The notes beneath the pieces are model-generated. The model was not told where the DNA came from. It was given only the letters and a program-made list of their open reading frames with translations, and made no database searches. From Pogostemon cablin (Eukaryota > Streptophyta > Magnoliopsida > Lamiales > Lamiaceae): DNA of 64,000 bases. Where the stretch lies: contig CM042982.1 in the NCBI GenBank assembly GCA_023678885.1, positions 6,758,001 to 6,822,000 on the forward strand. The letters run 5' to 3'. Shown piece by piece: positions 10,698 through 22,700 of this stretch. The position numbers were made by a program, and so were the translations under genes. Every line of letters starts with the position of its first letter. The stretch's first letter is position 1.

Positions 10698-12045
10698 TAG
10701 GGGTGTGTATGGATATTGGATTTAACCGAAATTGTACTGAAATCGCATCGAATTAATCCCAAACTGAAAAAAATATTGTTGACTTTTTGACTTTTTTCAA
10801 ACCAAACTGAATCGATTTTTCGTTTGATACGGACTTTTATATTTCCCGTTTTACCTTATTGAATATTGGATATAACGGAATCCTATCGTACCAAACCGAA
10901 CCATAAAAATCGAATTAAAATTATATAATTTATTTATCTTATTATTTATAGTTTATACTTTATATGTCATCAATTAATTAATTTTACTCTACTAATTATA
11001 ATGTAATCATAATTAATAAATTAAAATTAGCTATAATATAATTACAAATAATAATTTAAAAATATATCTAATAATAATTTAAAAATATATCTAATTCTCT
11101 AAATATTTATTTATTACTTTATGTTAAAAATATATATATTTCATAAAGTAAAATAAATTTATAAAAAAAAGAAATAAATAAAATAATATGTTCAAAGTTT
11201 AAAGTATTATTTCAGAGAGTATAATGAATAAAGTAAATGGTAGAGCTGATCCTCAAATTGAAGATGCCAAGTTCTCAAAATCTTCACTGGATTGTTACAA
11301 TTTTTTAGGTACTTTATGTTTTATATTTTAATTTAAATTAATATTATTTTTTAAAATTAATTAAATTCTCCCTCCGTCTCACGTTAACGTTGATATTTGC
11401 TTTTTGCACGAAGATTAAAAGATATAATATTTTAATGTGTGGTGAGATGAGAGAAATAATATTTAATATAAAGTAAGTAGTTGTATCAGTATTGTGTGTG
11501 GGCCCTACATTAAATAATTAATTATTTTGTGTGGGCTCAACTTGACAAAAAAATGAAATATAAATCTTAACTTGGTACAACTTAAAATGAAAAATGTAGA
11601 CCTTTATGTGTGAGTGAGGGAGTATACAATATTCATTCATACCAGAAGATATTTAAATTGTGTTTTGTAGTTGAAAGTTTACGCGATAGCAATAGTCAAA
11701 TCAACAAACCTCCGTGATCACGATTTATGAATCATCAATATTGCACTTTTATGATTATATTAAAACTTCGAATTTATTTAATAATTATTTTGGTTGTTCG
11801 TTGATTCTTATTTGTATATAGGAAATTTAGTTTTTTTTAAAAATTTAATTGATATTTTTCTAAGTATTTAATGTGCAAAACTCCATTTCTCATGAGAAAT
11901 TCGATCTGATCTGCTCCACACCGTCAAATCCATTTTTCCGAAAATCCATTCTGAATCGAACCGAATTTCAATACGAATTCAGTATTAGATTTTTTTCTTT
12001 ATGAATTAAAAAAATCCTATCCAAATTTCATAAAGAAACACCCTA
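10698..12045. mobile_element. Non-autonomous hAT-like element with 8-bp target duplication
   Basis: Ends TAGGGGTGT and ACACCCTA are short inverted repeats. AAATGGGT occurs immediately outside both (10690-10697 and 12046-12053), a perfect 8-bp duplication as expected for hAT transposition. The 1348-bp interior has no transposase frame; subterminal regions are rich in ACCGAA/GAACCGAA motifs. A Stowaway element is nested at 11368-11622. Confidence 0.85.
11368..11622. mobile_element. Stowaway-like MITE nested in the hAT element
   Basis: Left end CTCCCTCCGTCTCACG and right end GTGAGTGAGGGAG are imperfect inverted repeats. TA follows the right end, while the left flank reads TT, so one flank base has changed. 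No ORF. Confidence 0.75.
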
Positions 12046-12053
12046 AAATGGGT

Positions 12054-12395
12054 TACCAAGATCACCAATATAGTTAGCTCTCATGCACTTAAAAATATAA
12101 AATAAAATAAAATAATTTTTTTAAAATAAATAATCTATATCTATATATATATAATAACATAATAGTTTTTTCCTGCCCAAAATGCAGGGTATATTTGAAA
12201 TTTAGTAATAATAATAAATAAATAAAATGAATGCAACTGGCTGATTAATTAATGTCTAAGAACTAGGCACACTAAAAGCGTGTCTGAATAGGCAACTTGC
12301 AAGCTACTATTCATTAATTTCATTTTAAAAAAAATTAAGTTATCACTCTATTATTGAATTATGTGCAATGCTTGTGGTGAAAGTTTAGTAGAATA
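12054..12395. other. Gene-free spacer between hAT element and Copia LTR
   Basis: AT-rich, with no recognisable feature. GAATA (12391-12395) abuts the LTR and would be the 5-bp target duplication, but the partner cannot be checked because the 3' end of the retrotransposon is missing. Confidence 0.4.
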
Positions 12396-12584
12396 TGTTG
12401 TAAAATATTTAATAATGACCATTACTCATTAGAATAGATAGTACTCTTTATTTTCTCTATATAAAGAGAAGGGTTGTGTAAGAGAAGTATGAGTTTGATG
12501 TAGTTAAAAAAAATTCCTCTTATATTTGTGTTCTTCTATTTATTTTATGTTCATCTTACTATTCACTTCAAATTCTTCTCAACA
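12396..12584 (+). repeat. Copia 5' LTR with TATA box and adjacent primer-binding site
   Basis: The 189-bp segment starts TGTTG and ends CAACA, the short inverted ends of an LTR. A TATA-like CTCTATATAAAGAG lies near 12457. Immediately downstream, CGTTATCAGCACGAG (from 12585) is placed where a tRNA primer-binding site should be and resembles those of other plant Copia elements. Confidence 0.75.
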
Positions 12585-13280
12585 CGTTATCAGCACGAGC
12601 TAACCAATCGGAGCCACAAATTGAAGGGACCCTAGAAAAAAATCTTGTCTTTTCTGCAAGGTAATATTCAAATCTTAAATATTAGTAATTTATATTTATG
12701 ACAATATTTGTTTGATCATGAAATTATTGATCTAAATCTCATGAGTTAAAATAATAATAATAAATAAATAAATTTTAGTTATGTTTAATTATTTCTATCA
12801 TGCATCTTGATAAATTGAAATAAATTGATGTGTATATGATCCATATTGTGATTTATCCATGACACGAAAGATTACATTCATTTTTTTTTATTTTAAATCA
12901 CCATACATATATGTTAATTCGGAATGGATGCATTATCAATTTTTTTTAATTATCCTTAATTATTTATATTATGCATGAAGTTGATGTAAATTTACAAAGG
13001 TCCCTAACGATTTATGATTTCATATTTTTTTAATTAAGTATGAATTCGAAATCAAAATATTTATCATACAAAATTGACAACCATTATTACATATTTTAAT
13101 TAATTTGAAAATAATGATATTTATGAAATATATGTTTATTTTTTATATATATGGAAAATGTACTAATAAGATTGATAATTTATATAAATTATTTAAATGT
13201 ATCATTAAGATCGTATTTTTTTACTTAATTAATGATGGTGTAAGATCTATTTTTCAAATCACTTAACAATTTAATATATT

Positions 13281-13510
13281 TTTTATGGTTAGTGCATGCC
13301 TAATTAACAATAATTGTTGTCAATAAATATTTTTTATGGTTAGTGCATGACTAATTGACAATAATTGTTGTCAATATATATTTTTTAGGGTTAGTGCATG
13401 CCTAATTAACAATAATTGTTGTCAATTTTTTTATGGTTAGTGCATGCCTAATTGACAATAATTGTTGTAAATATATTTTTTATGGTTAGTGCATGTCTAA
13501 TTAACAATGA
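13281..13510 (+). repeat. Five-copy tandem repeat in the Copia leader
   Basis: The core GGTTAGTGCATGCCTAATTA occurs at 13287, 13338, 13389, 13435 and 13484 with small variations, giving periods of 51, 51, 46 and 49 bp. Each unit also contains ACAATAATTGTTGT, itself a short inverted repeat. The array lies between primer-binding site and gag. Confidence 0.85.
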
Positions 13511-13851
13511 CTATTTTCTACATGATAGCTCAATTTATAGAAAGCCATGCACACAAGTTTAATTTATTCTAGCCACTTAATTGTTGCCACCTATTTACTT
13601 TTATTCAATATACTCCGTATTTATTTATTTAAGTTGGAGGCAGCTTTACTTATAAATTACTACTACATATTAAATCATTTCATTGGAATCTATTATACCA
13701 CATACTATCAATACTCCATAAATTATTTTATGGAGTATGTAATATTATTAATTAACAACATTTTATTTAAATATTGGATGCGAAATATTACATTATTATT
13801 CAGCGTTATATGATGCTAAATTATTTTATTAATAATTGTAGCTTATTGAAA

Positions 13852-14934
13852 ATGTTCGATATCACCAAAAGGGAATTTGTCAAGCTCGCCCTAGATGTTG
13901 AAATCCATCTCGCATCGTGTGATTTAAGTGACACTATCAACTCAAAAGCTGAAAGTACTCCTGCCCAGAAGGCTAAAGCATTAATATTTCTTCGCCACCA
14001 TCTAAACAAAGATCTTAAAAATGAGTATCTAACTGAAAATGATCCTCTTGTTTTATGGCAATCCCTGAAGGATCGTTTCGATCAGCAAACTATGATAATC
14101 CTCCCTCAAGCTCAATATGATTGGCTGAATTTAAGGTTTCAAGATTTTAAATCTGTGATAGAATACAATTCCACTTTACAATGTATTGTCTCACAACTGA
14201 AACTCTGTAAGCAGAATATTACAGAATTTGAGCTAATTGAAAAAACTCTATCCACTTTCCATGCTAGTAACCTCGTACTCCAGCAGTAGTACAGAGCTAA
14301 AAATTATTCTAAGTATTCAAAGCTTATTTCTGCATTATTGGTAGCAGAAAAGCACAACCAATTGCTAATGAAAAATCATAATGCTAGATCAGTTGGTTCA
14401 AAACTTGTGCCTAAAGCACATGGTACATTCAAGAGGAACTACACTTGGCGTGGAAGGGATAGAGGAAGAGCAATAGGTAACGGACGAGAAAATCCAAATT
14501 GGACTCCTCAAAATGGTCGTGGTGGTCGACGCAATCTTACTTGGAATCTTAATTGGCCTCAACGAGGTAATTCTAATTTACCCAATCAAGGTGGTGGTTG
14601 AGGTCGAGGTCGAGGATTTAAAAATACTAATAGGGCACAGGGTGGTGGAATTATTCAAAACAAATCTTATGGACAAAATTCAAATTCCACTCAACAAGAA
14701 TTACACCAAAATCAAATTTGTCATCGATGTGGATGCGAGGGTCATTGGTCTCGTACTTGTCGTACACCAAAGCACTTGGTTGAAGCATATCAAAGAATGA
14801 AAAAAGACAAAAAAAGAAAAGGAATAAGTGGTGAATCTCATTATGCAAAATTGCCTGAAGCAAAGAATGAATTTGACCATGACAATGATGACCTCTTGGG
14901 ACTCGAGCTCAAAGATTATGGAGATCAAATGTGA
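13852..14934 (+). pseudogene. gag: Copia gag with two in-frame stop codons
   Basis: One frame runs from ATG 13852 to TGA 14932-14934 (361 codons including stops), broken only by TAG at 14287-14289 and TGA at 14599-14601. The first part resembles the UBN2 capsid-type domain (QKAKALIFLRHHL, LWQSLKDRFD). A Gly/Arg/Asn-rich linker follows, then a CCHC zinc knuckle CHRCGCEGHWSRTC at 14719-14760 for RNA binding, and an acidic tail ending LLGLELKDYGDQM. Both stops sit where single base changes suffice. The terminal TGA overlaps a candidate splice donor. Confidence 0.88.
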
Positions 14935-15139
14935 TCTTTATTCTCATTTTATTTAAAATTTTAACTGCTAGACAATTTAATTATTCTCATGCATTTTAGT
15001 TGCTTTTAAAACATTGAATGTGTGCTAAACTATCTGTTTTACATTATTTGTGATGACTTTTTCATGTGGTAATGGCTTTACGTTTCTTATTTTAATTTTT
15101 ATAATTATTTCATAAATCTTATTAGATTATATCTTTCAG
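14931..15139 (+). other. Candidate gag-pol intron (short-GAG type)
   Basis: GTGATC at 14931 is a possible donor and ATATCTTTCAG ending at 15139 a good acceptor; a GTGCTAAAC branch-like motif and AT-rich sequence lie between. Splicing would join AT (14929-14930) to T (15140) and read through AAT CAA AAT into the pol ATG at 15150 in the same frame, removing the gag stop. Without splicing, gag ends at once. This matches the short-GAG versus spliced GAG-POL strategy known from plant Copia elements. Confidence 0.65.
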
Positions 15140-15149
15140 TAATCAAAAT

Positions 15150-18100
15150 ATGGAGAACGAGGACATTTTATGTCTAGTAGACAGTGCTACTACTCATACC
15201 ATACTTAGAGATAAGAGATTTTTTCAGACTTTAACTGAGAAAAAGGGAGTGTTACAACAATTGCAAATGATAATATTATGATAATGGGCTCTGGTAGAGC
15301 TTCTATAATACTTCCCATGGGTACGACATTAATTATCCAAGAAGCACTTCTATACCCAAAATATAAACGTATACTTCTCAGTTTTAAAGATATCCGGGCT
15401 AATGGTTTTCATATTGAAACAGAAAAGGAAGATAATACCGAATATCTTCTAATGACTCAGTTGATTGGTTGTCGTAAACAAGTCATTGAAAAACTTCCTT
15501 CTTTCTCATCGGGGTTGTATTATACATATATCAGACCACATAATGAAAATATCTCAATGAGTTTAAAATTTAAGGATCCAAATTCTTTTAAATTGTGGCA
15601 TGACCGTTTGGGTCATCCGGGACAAATCATGATGCATCGAATAATTACCAATTCTTTTGGGCATGATATACAAAACAAAAATATTCCTTCTCTAAATGAA
15701 TTCATATGTGAAGCTTGTGTGAAGGGAAAACTCATAATTAAACCTTCTCGTACCAAAGTTGGAATAGAATATCCTGTTTTTCTACAAAGAATTCAAGGAG
15801 ATATATGTGGACCTATTCATCCATCTTCAGGACCATTTTGATATTTTATGGTTCTAATTGATGCTTCTACACGGTGGACATACGTGTGTTTATTGTCCAC
15901 TCGAAATAATGCTTTTAAAAAATTTATTGCTAAAATTATTGAATTGCGAGCTCAATTTCCTGATTATCCAATTAAATCTATAAGAATGGATGATGCTGGT
16001 GAATTCACATCAAAAGCATTTGATGATTATTGTATGTCATTGGGCATTAAAATAGAGCATTCAATTCCTTATGTCCACACAAAATGGTCTAGCTGAATCA
16101 CTGATTAAACGTATCAAATTAATTGTTAGACCATTACTACAAAATTCAAATTTACGCATCTCTTGTTGGGGACATGCAGTTTTACATGCAGTTTCTTTGA
16201 TACAGATACGGCCAACTGCATATCTTGGTTATACTTCCCTCAACTAGTGCATGGTAAAGAGCCAAATATTTTCCAACTTTCGGTTGTGCAGTTTATATTC
16301 CTATATCACCACTAAAGCATACCTCAATGGGCCCTCAAAGAAAACTAGGTATATACGTTGGTTATAATAATCCATCTATTCTTAAATACCTAAATCCCAT
16401 GACAGAGGATCAATTTATTGCTAGGTACGCTGATTGCACGTTTGATGAAGATTATTTCCCGGCATTAGGGGGAGATAAAAATCAAAATTCAATACAATGC
16501 CGAGAAATCTCATGGAATGAGAACAATCTTCAACATTTAGATACACGCACTAGTCAAACTGAACTAGAAGTTCAGAGGATTATCAATTTGCAAGATTTAG
16601 CAAATAAATTGCCAGATGCATTTATTGATCATAAAGGAGTGACAAAATCTCATATATCTGTTGTTAATGAACCACCAAGTGTGGATGTTCCCAAAGGACT
16701 AGAAAATTCAACTGATGTTCCTCAACGCTAGAAACGTGGGAGACCCATCGGTGCAAAAGATAAAAATTCGTGGAAATCTAAAATTAATAATGAAACACGA
16801 TCACTCTTGAAATCTCAAAAAGAAAAATCTCCTGAAGAGAATTATTCTGAAGACAAAAACCCCAGCCAAATTGCACGTGCATCAAGTACTCATACAACTG
16901 GGATGCGGAAAAATCGGATACTGAATTTTTGGGAATAATGAAAATCTAGAAGTTGCCATGAATTTTAGTAACACTGGAGAAACGTATAACAGAAATATCA
17001 TAATTGTCAACAATATATTTGCTTCTACAATTGCACTTACTATCTCGAATGATAATCTGGATCCAGAACCAAAATCAATAGTAGAGTGCAGGAAGCGCTC
17101 TATTTGGGTAAAATGGAAAGATACAATTGAGGCAGAGCTTAACTCGCTAAACAAAATAAAGGTGTTTGGTTCAATGATTCGTACACCAAAAAATATTATC
17201 TCTGTAGGATATAAATGGGCGTTTATACGAAAGAGAAATTAAAATAACGAAGTGGTGAGATACAAAGCAAGATTAGTAGCTCAAGGGTTTACGCAGAGAC
17301 CCGATATAGATTTTGATGAAATATATTCTCCTGTTATGGATGGCATAACTTTTCGTTATTTGATATCTCTGACAATCAATATGAAACTAGATATGCAGTA
17401 AATGGACATCGTGACTGCGTATTTGTACGGGTCATTAGACAATGACATTTGTATAAAAATCCCTAAAGGATTAAAAATTAACAATATGGGTGAAAACGAA
17501 AATCGTAATATATATTGTGTTAAATTACAAAAGTCATTGTATGGTCTAAAACAATCTGGTAGAATATGGTATAATCGATTAAGTGAATTCCTTTTGAAAA
17601 AGGGATACAAAAATAACGATGTATGCCCAAAGTATTCATTAAAAGGTCAGTAAATGGTTTTTGTATTATTTTAGTTTATGTTGATGACATAAACATAATA
17701 GGAACAAGTAATGAACTTGAAGAAGCTCGTTCATACTTAAGGATGGAATTTGAAATGAAAGATTTGGGTCAAACTAAATATTGAGCACCTCCCTGAAGGA
17801 ATCTTTATACATCAGTCTATCTACTTAAAGAAAGTTTTGGAGAGATTTTTTATGGACAAATCTCATCCACTTAGTACACCAATGATTGTTCGATCTCTTG
17901 ACATCGATAAAGAACCTTTTAGGTCTAGAGAAGAAAATGAGGATATTTTAGGACCAGAAGTCCCTTACATGAGTACCATTGGAGCACTTCTTTATCTTGA
18001 AAACTGCATCAGACCTGATATTGCATTTGCAGTTAACCTACTGGCAAGATTTAGTGCATCTCCTACAAGGAGACATTGGAATGGAGTTAAACATATCCTC

Positions 18101-18172
18101 AGGTATTTACAAGGTACTAAAGATCTTGGATTGTTTAATGAAAAGAATAAAAACAGATCCTCATTATCGTAA
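15150..18172 (+). pseudogene. pol: Copia pol: protease, integrase, reverse transcriptase, partial RNase H
   Basis: Protease: LVDSATTHTILRDKRFF with the DSA active-site variant, near 15177. Pre-integrase: LWHDRLGHPGQIMMHR ... CEACVKGK (about 15592-15732). Integrase core: GDICGPIHPS, MDDAGEF and QNGLAES supply the D, D and E positions. RT: VYVDDINIIG near 17678 is the catalytic motif; MDIVTAYLYGSLD and LYGLKQSGRIWYNRL are conserved blocks. RNase H linker: RPDIAFAVNLLARF, then truncation. Breaks: frameshift near 15246, TGA 15839-15841, frameshift near 16085, TAG 16729-16731, frameshift near 16905-16940, TAA 17240-17242, TAA 17400-17402, frameshift near 17640, TGA about 17783. The gene is dead. 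Confidence 0.9.
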
Positions 18173-18256
18173 CGAGCCGAGCTCGAGCTCGACTTGATAA
18201 GTACTCGAGCCAAGCTCGAGTATGGGCTACTCGAGCTCGCTCGGCTCGTTTAACAC
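18173..18256 (-). repeat. hAT-type terminal fragment rich in GAGCTCGA motifs
   Basis: On the minus strand this begins TAGGGGTGTTAAACGAGC, the typical TAGGGGTGT hAT terminus, followed by repeated GAGCTCGAG / GGCTCGAG units. It starts exactly where the Copia RNase H frame is lost, so it marks the truncation junction. The other end was not found. Confidence 0.5.
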
Positions 18257-18985
18257 CCCTAGCTACATCTCCATTATGCAGCAAGAAACACCATCCAACA
18301 GTTCTGCATAATACCCTGCAAAATAAAGAAATTTACTGTAGCGATTGGAAAATCCAGTCGCTACACTAACATTATGCATTTTTTTTTCTAATTATTAATT
18401 TAAATAAGTGAAAATATTTAGTTGGTCAATTGTAATAATAAATTAAGAATTAATAGGTATGTTGTATGTATATGTTACAGCTATAGTTAAAATCCACTTT
18501 TTTATTTTTTTTACTTATTTATATTAATTTAAATAAGTGTTAAAATACTATAATTGTTAGTTTTAATAGTAAATTAATATGTATGTTGTATATGTGAAAA
18601 AATTCTACATTGTTAAATAAGTTAAAAAAATATTTAATTAAATAATAAAATATATTAAAAATTTAGATTACATTACATATTAAAATCCTAAATACAAATT
18701 TATATTATATTACTAATATATTATAAAACATACCCTTAATTGAAATAAATTGATAAAACAACATTGCTAACACAAGAAAAAATAAAGTTCGTAAACATAA
18801 TAAATAAACACATAAAAGTAAAATAAAAAATGAATTAGATTTTATAAATAAGTAAAAATATTATTTATAAAATGGATATATTAATTTTTAAAATTTTGGG
18901 GTAAAAAATGGAGTAAACTGCTGGAGATGAGTTGTTGAGTTAACTGCATTTTGTGGGTGATTATGCTGCAAAATGGAGTAAACTG
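18257..18985. repeat. AT-rich non-autonomous element, ends related by ACATCTCC / GGAGATG motifs
   Basis: The left side has ACATCTCCATTATGCAGCA, and the right side carries TGCTGCAAAATGGAGTAAAC and GCTGAGATGGCC, i.e. related inverted sequence. A short hairpin (GTAGCGATTGG / CCAGTCGCTAC) lies at about 18337-18363. No coding capacity; boundaries approximate. Confidence 0.4.
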
Positions 18986-19782
18986 CTGAGATGGCCTTAT
19001 GATATAATTTCTCTAATTTCTCTTACGTGTCACTCATTCAACGGTATGACACAATAGATGTCATACTAAAGCGGAACAGAAGATCCAGACTCCGCCGCAC
19101 ATATGGTTGGATGGGATGAGAGTCATTTACGGTGGTAGAATTAAACAATTACATATGCGTGATAAATTTATTATGGTAGTTGACATATTTATTTTCAGTT
19201 TAATCGCATGCGTGACGTTAGTAGTTGATACATTTATTTTCTTTTGAGGGCACGAAGGGAAAGCGAGTCAATTAGGAGAGGGCGCAGGACGGAACATGGC
19301 GAAGCCAAAAGGAACGAACGACAAGGGAGCTTGTCAAAGGGACTGGTCTTGTGTCACTATATGATTGGCGTTGTAATAAGGGAATAAAATTCAATTATTA
19401 TTATTAAAGTTGATATTATCTTTTTAAGATATTATATATCCTCATTTCTCTTACTTATAAACAATAATATATCAAAATGATACAAATAATTCAAACGTAA
19501 ATAATTTGTACTAGTTATTAGTTAAACGAGAGAATTTAAATATAAAAAAATATTTTCTTAAAGTGTGTATTACAAATAGATAGAATTTTAATAAATGTGG
19601 TTATTTGCACCCAATGCATCAAAATTATGAACTCATAGGTCGAGCTAATATTATATTTTTTATAAAAATTAAAAATAAAACACTAGGTTTATAATATAAA
19701 ATGAAAGGTAATTAAGCCCTAATTTAGCAATGGCTTTGGCATCATTGAAAATCCCAAACAATCCAAAAATCCAGCATATATA
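18986..19782. other. Gene-free spacer before the Helitron
   Basis: A motif with TGCGTGA ... GTAGTTGA.ACATTTATTTTC occurs twice near 19158-19242. No credible coding frame. Confidence 0.4.
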
Positions 19783-19783
19783 T

Positions 19784-22700
19784 CTATACCATATATATAT
19801 AAAGAAGTTTCAGCCTGTAAAATGGCCAGTTAGCTTCCTATTCAGCATACGTGGCCGATGAGCGATGACAAATATGGCGCCGCTCCACCTGTCCGCCATT
19901 CTACATGTCACGTGTCCGTTTACACTTCTTTCCCTTTTGTTCATACGAAGCTCTGTTTCAAACTTCCCTTGCTCCTTCATCAATTTGGTCTTGTTTCTTT
20001 TATTTCACTTCATTCGTCGCAGTTTCAATTTGGTTTTCCGTCTCTAATTTCACTCGTTTGGTATGTGGCTTTCTCTCATTTCACTGTCATCTCCCTCTAC
20101 CGTATGTTTACTGTTTCTACGCTTCCAGGCTTCTTCTTCTCATCTTTATCTTGAAGTTACGCAATTTCCATATCGAAACACCGTATTTATGTTTCCCTAT
20201 CCTCCGATTTCGTCTCGCTCATAGCTATTGCACCACATCCTTGTGCTTTCGTTTTTTTGCACCCAGGTGAGTTATTCTCTTTTCTACGTTTGGGCTTGCT
20301 TTTGGTGTTTCCAATTTTTTCTGAATAGTTAACGATTCTACCATTTGTCAAATCCTTATTATTCCCTCTTCCATATTTCAACACCAGGTTCTCCACTGCT
20401 TCTTAGCATATCCACAGGTTCCACTGCATCAAATTCTTCTGTGCGGTAGCACCTCCACAAGAAAATAGGTAATTGTTACGACTTGTGATGGATTTGCTTC
20501 TTTTTAATCATGCCTATGTGATGCTCGATTAAATGCCTGCGATGGATTAGTTTGTTTTTAATCATGCCTATGTGATGCTTGGTTAAATGCCTAATTCTGA
20601 ATTTGTGAGTATGGCTTTCTTCCCTTCGACATCATTGAGTTTTTCACTTCGAACCCTTAGAGCCTGAACCATGATGGTCGCCTGGTAGAGATAATTTATC
20701 ACCTCCACAAATCTCATCTCATTAATACTCAATTAAGCTATTGAATCTTGCTGATGTTTGCTTTGACAATATTATAAATGATATTATAGAGGAATATAAC
20801 ATTATATTTCCTAGATATGTGAATTGAATATTTGTAATTATAAGAACTCAGAGTACTAATGCAAAATTTTTATTTTGACAATTTATAAATTTGTATCGTT
20901 TTTGAAAACAGACACACAAATAGAGGAGTGAAGAGCAATTAATGACAGAAGTGATAACATAGTCTTTCAAAATTGAAAGTTACCTATCAAACTAAAAGTT
21001 CTATAAAGCCCATACAAAACATTCTCTATTCTTGATGTTGCATCGTTTCTTTTGTATGAATAGTCAAGTTTACTTCGTATGTTTTTATTTAATGTCATTC
21101 GCCCTTTTCATATGATGGTTTATAAGGTATGCTACATGGTGATGAAGTTATTTAGATTAATATAATTACGGTTATTTAATTAGGAGGAAGATAGCTTTAA
21201 ACCTAAGCAACATCCATATTTGATTTTTTTATATTCCCTTCGTTTGAGAGTCGTAGTCACATTCCCGAGTGATTCCTCTAACATCATCAGCTCTTTATGA
21301 TTCAGAGTTGAGATATGTTCACCTTTTAAATGCCGAAAATTCAAGAAACATCTTGAAATATGAGGAAAAATAGAGAGACAAACCCAAACAAGAAAACTTT
21401 GAAACATTAATTAACAACTTCGTTTCAAGCTGCACTCTATCATTCTCTTTCTACGTGTTGATTTTATTATCTAAATGCTGTTTTTATTGAAATTATTGTG
21501 TTACAAAAAGATTGCATGAAGTAAAATGAGAAGAAAAATTCTACAGATATATTTCTTTTTTATTTATTTGTCCTTTTTCCTTTCGATTAAAAAATAAAAA
21601 TGAAGCTCTAATCTTAGATCTAATGCTTCAACAAGAAAAACTCACCAAGATCTTATTTTTAGCACAAAATAAGAGACCCATACATCTAGGTCTATTAAGT
21701 TATGTGTTAACATAAATTTTCCCTTTTTTGCGGTAAGAAACTGCAGTGATCTTCATGGATTTCTTTCATTAATTTTTGCACCTAAGGGAAAGAGACAATG
21801 TCCCAAATTTTTACCAGATTTGTGAAATTCTTGGTAATGAGAAATAAGGAAATGATCAAGGATGGATCTAGAGAGAAAGCTCCACACTATAAAAATGTGC
21901 ACAAACTTCATCCTTTGATCCATTTTTACATATTTTCAGAAGACTATCTCATTTTTAGCATCCTAGATCCTCTTTCCAGACAACTTGTGGTAGTGATCCA
22001 ACATGTACCAATTGAAAAAAAAAATCGTTCGTACTACTACAGACCATCAGTGATACAATATCGCAAGTTTTAAAGTTAAAATCATTTCTTCCTTCTTTAT
22101 TCCATGTATGGCTATCTCAACACAAATAATAGGACCTCTACACTTGCTATTTTGTTTCTGGTTGGCATTGGCAGGTTGATCCATTCTGTGTCTATTCTTG
22201 CACCTACTTTAAGAGTTATCGTAAATAGAAACAGGGAAGAAATGCTTAATCTTACGTTGTTCCTTCTTAAACCCTGTAAAGAAAAACGTAGATATTGGAT
22301 TATGTGTTGTCAACTACGCCCGTAAAAGCATTTTACTTTAGTTGCTACATATCATTGTCCACGAAAATAGAGATTAATTTTTTGCCATATTTATGTGGAA
22401 TGCTACCCTCTTAGGGGCAGAATCTTTGTCACAGTTATAGTTGGCTTCAGCATGTTTGAATCCTAAGATGTCACTTAGCTTTTGGTAGAGAAAGAAACTT
22501 ATGTACACGGAGTAGTTAGAAAACACCTGTAAGCTGATTATTTCTACGAAGGTTATGAGGGATGACACCCTATCACGCGTCTATATAGTAATCCATTGCT
22601 GTAAGAGAGCTCTATCATCATATTTGTGTTAATTGGGTTCTTGCTAAAATAATTTTAGGTGACACTTCATTACTGCATAATTTGCATATGGATTCATCAC

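Larger units (their letters stand above)
12396..18172 (+). mobile_element. Degenerate, 3'-truncated Ty1/Copia retrotransposon
   Basis: Order seen: 5' LTR, probable primer-binding site, tandem-repeat leader, gag (UBN2-type capsid region and zinc knuckle), protease, GAG-pre-integrase zinc site, integrase core, reverse transcriptase, partial RNase H. The order protease-integrase-RT-RNase H marks Copia rather than Gypsy. RNase H breaks off at about 18172, where unrelated repeat sequence starts; no 3' LTR was found in the window. Several nonsense codons and frameshifts in gag and pol make it non-autonomous. Confidence 0.92.

Noticed and set aside
13281..13510. CRISPR-like array
   Set aside because: Repeats are contiguous tandem units of variable length with no unique spacers, inside a plant retrotransposon.
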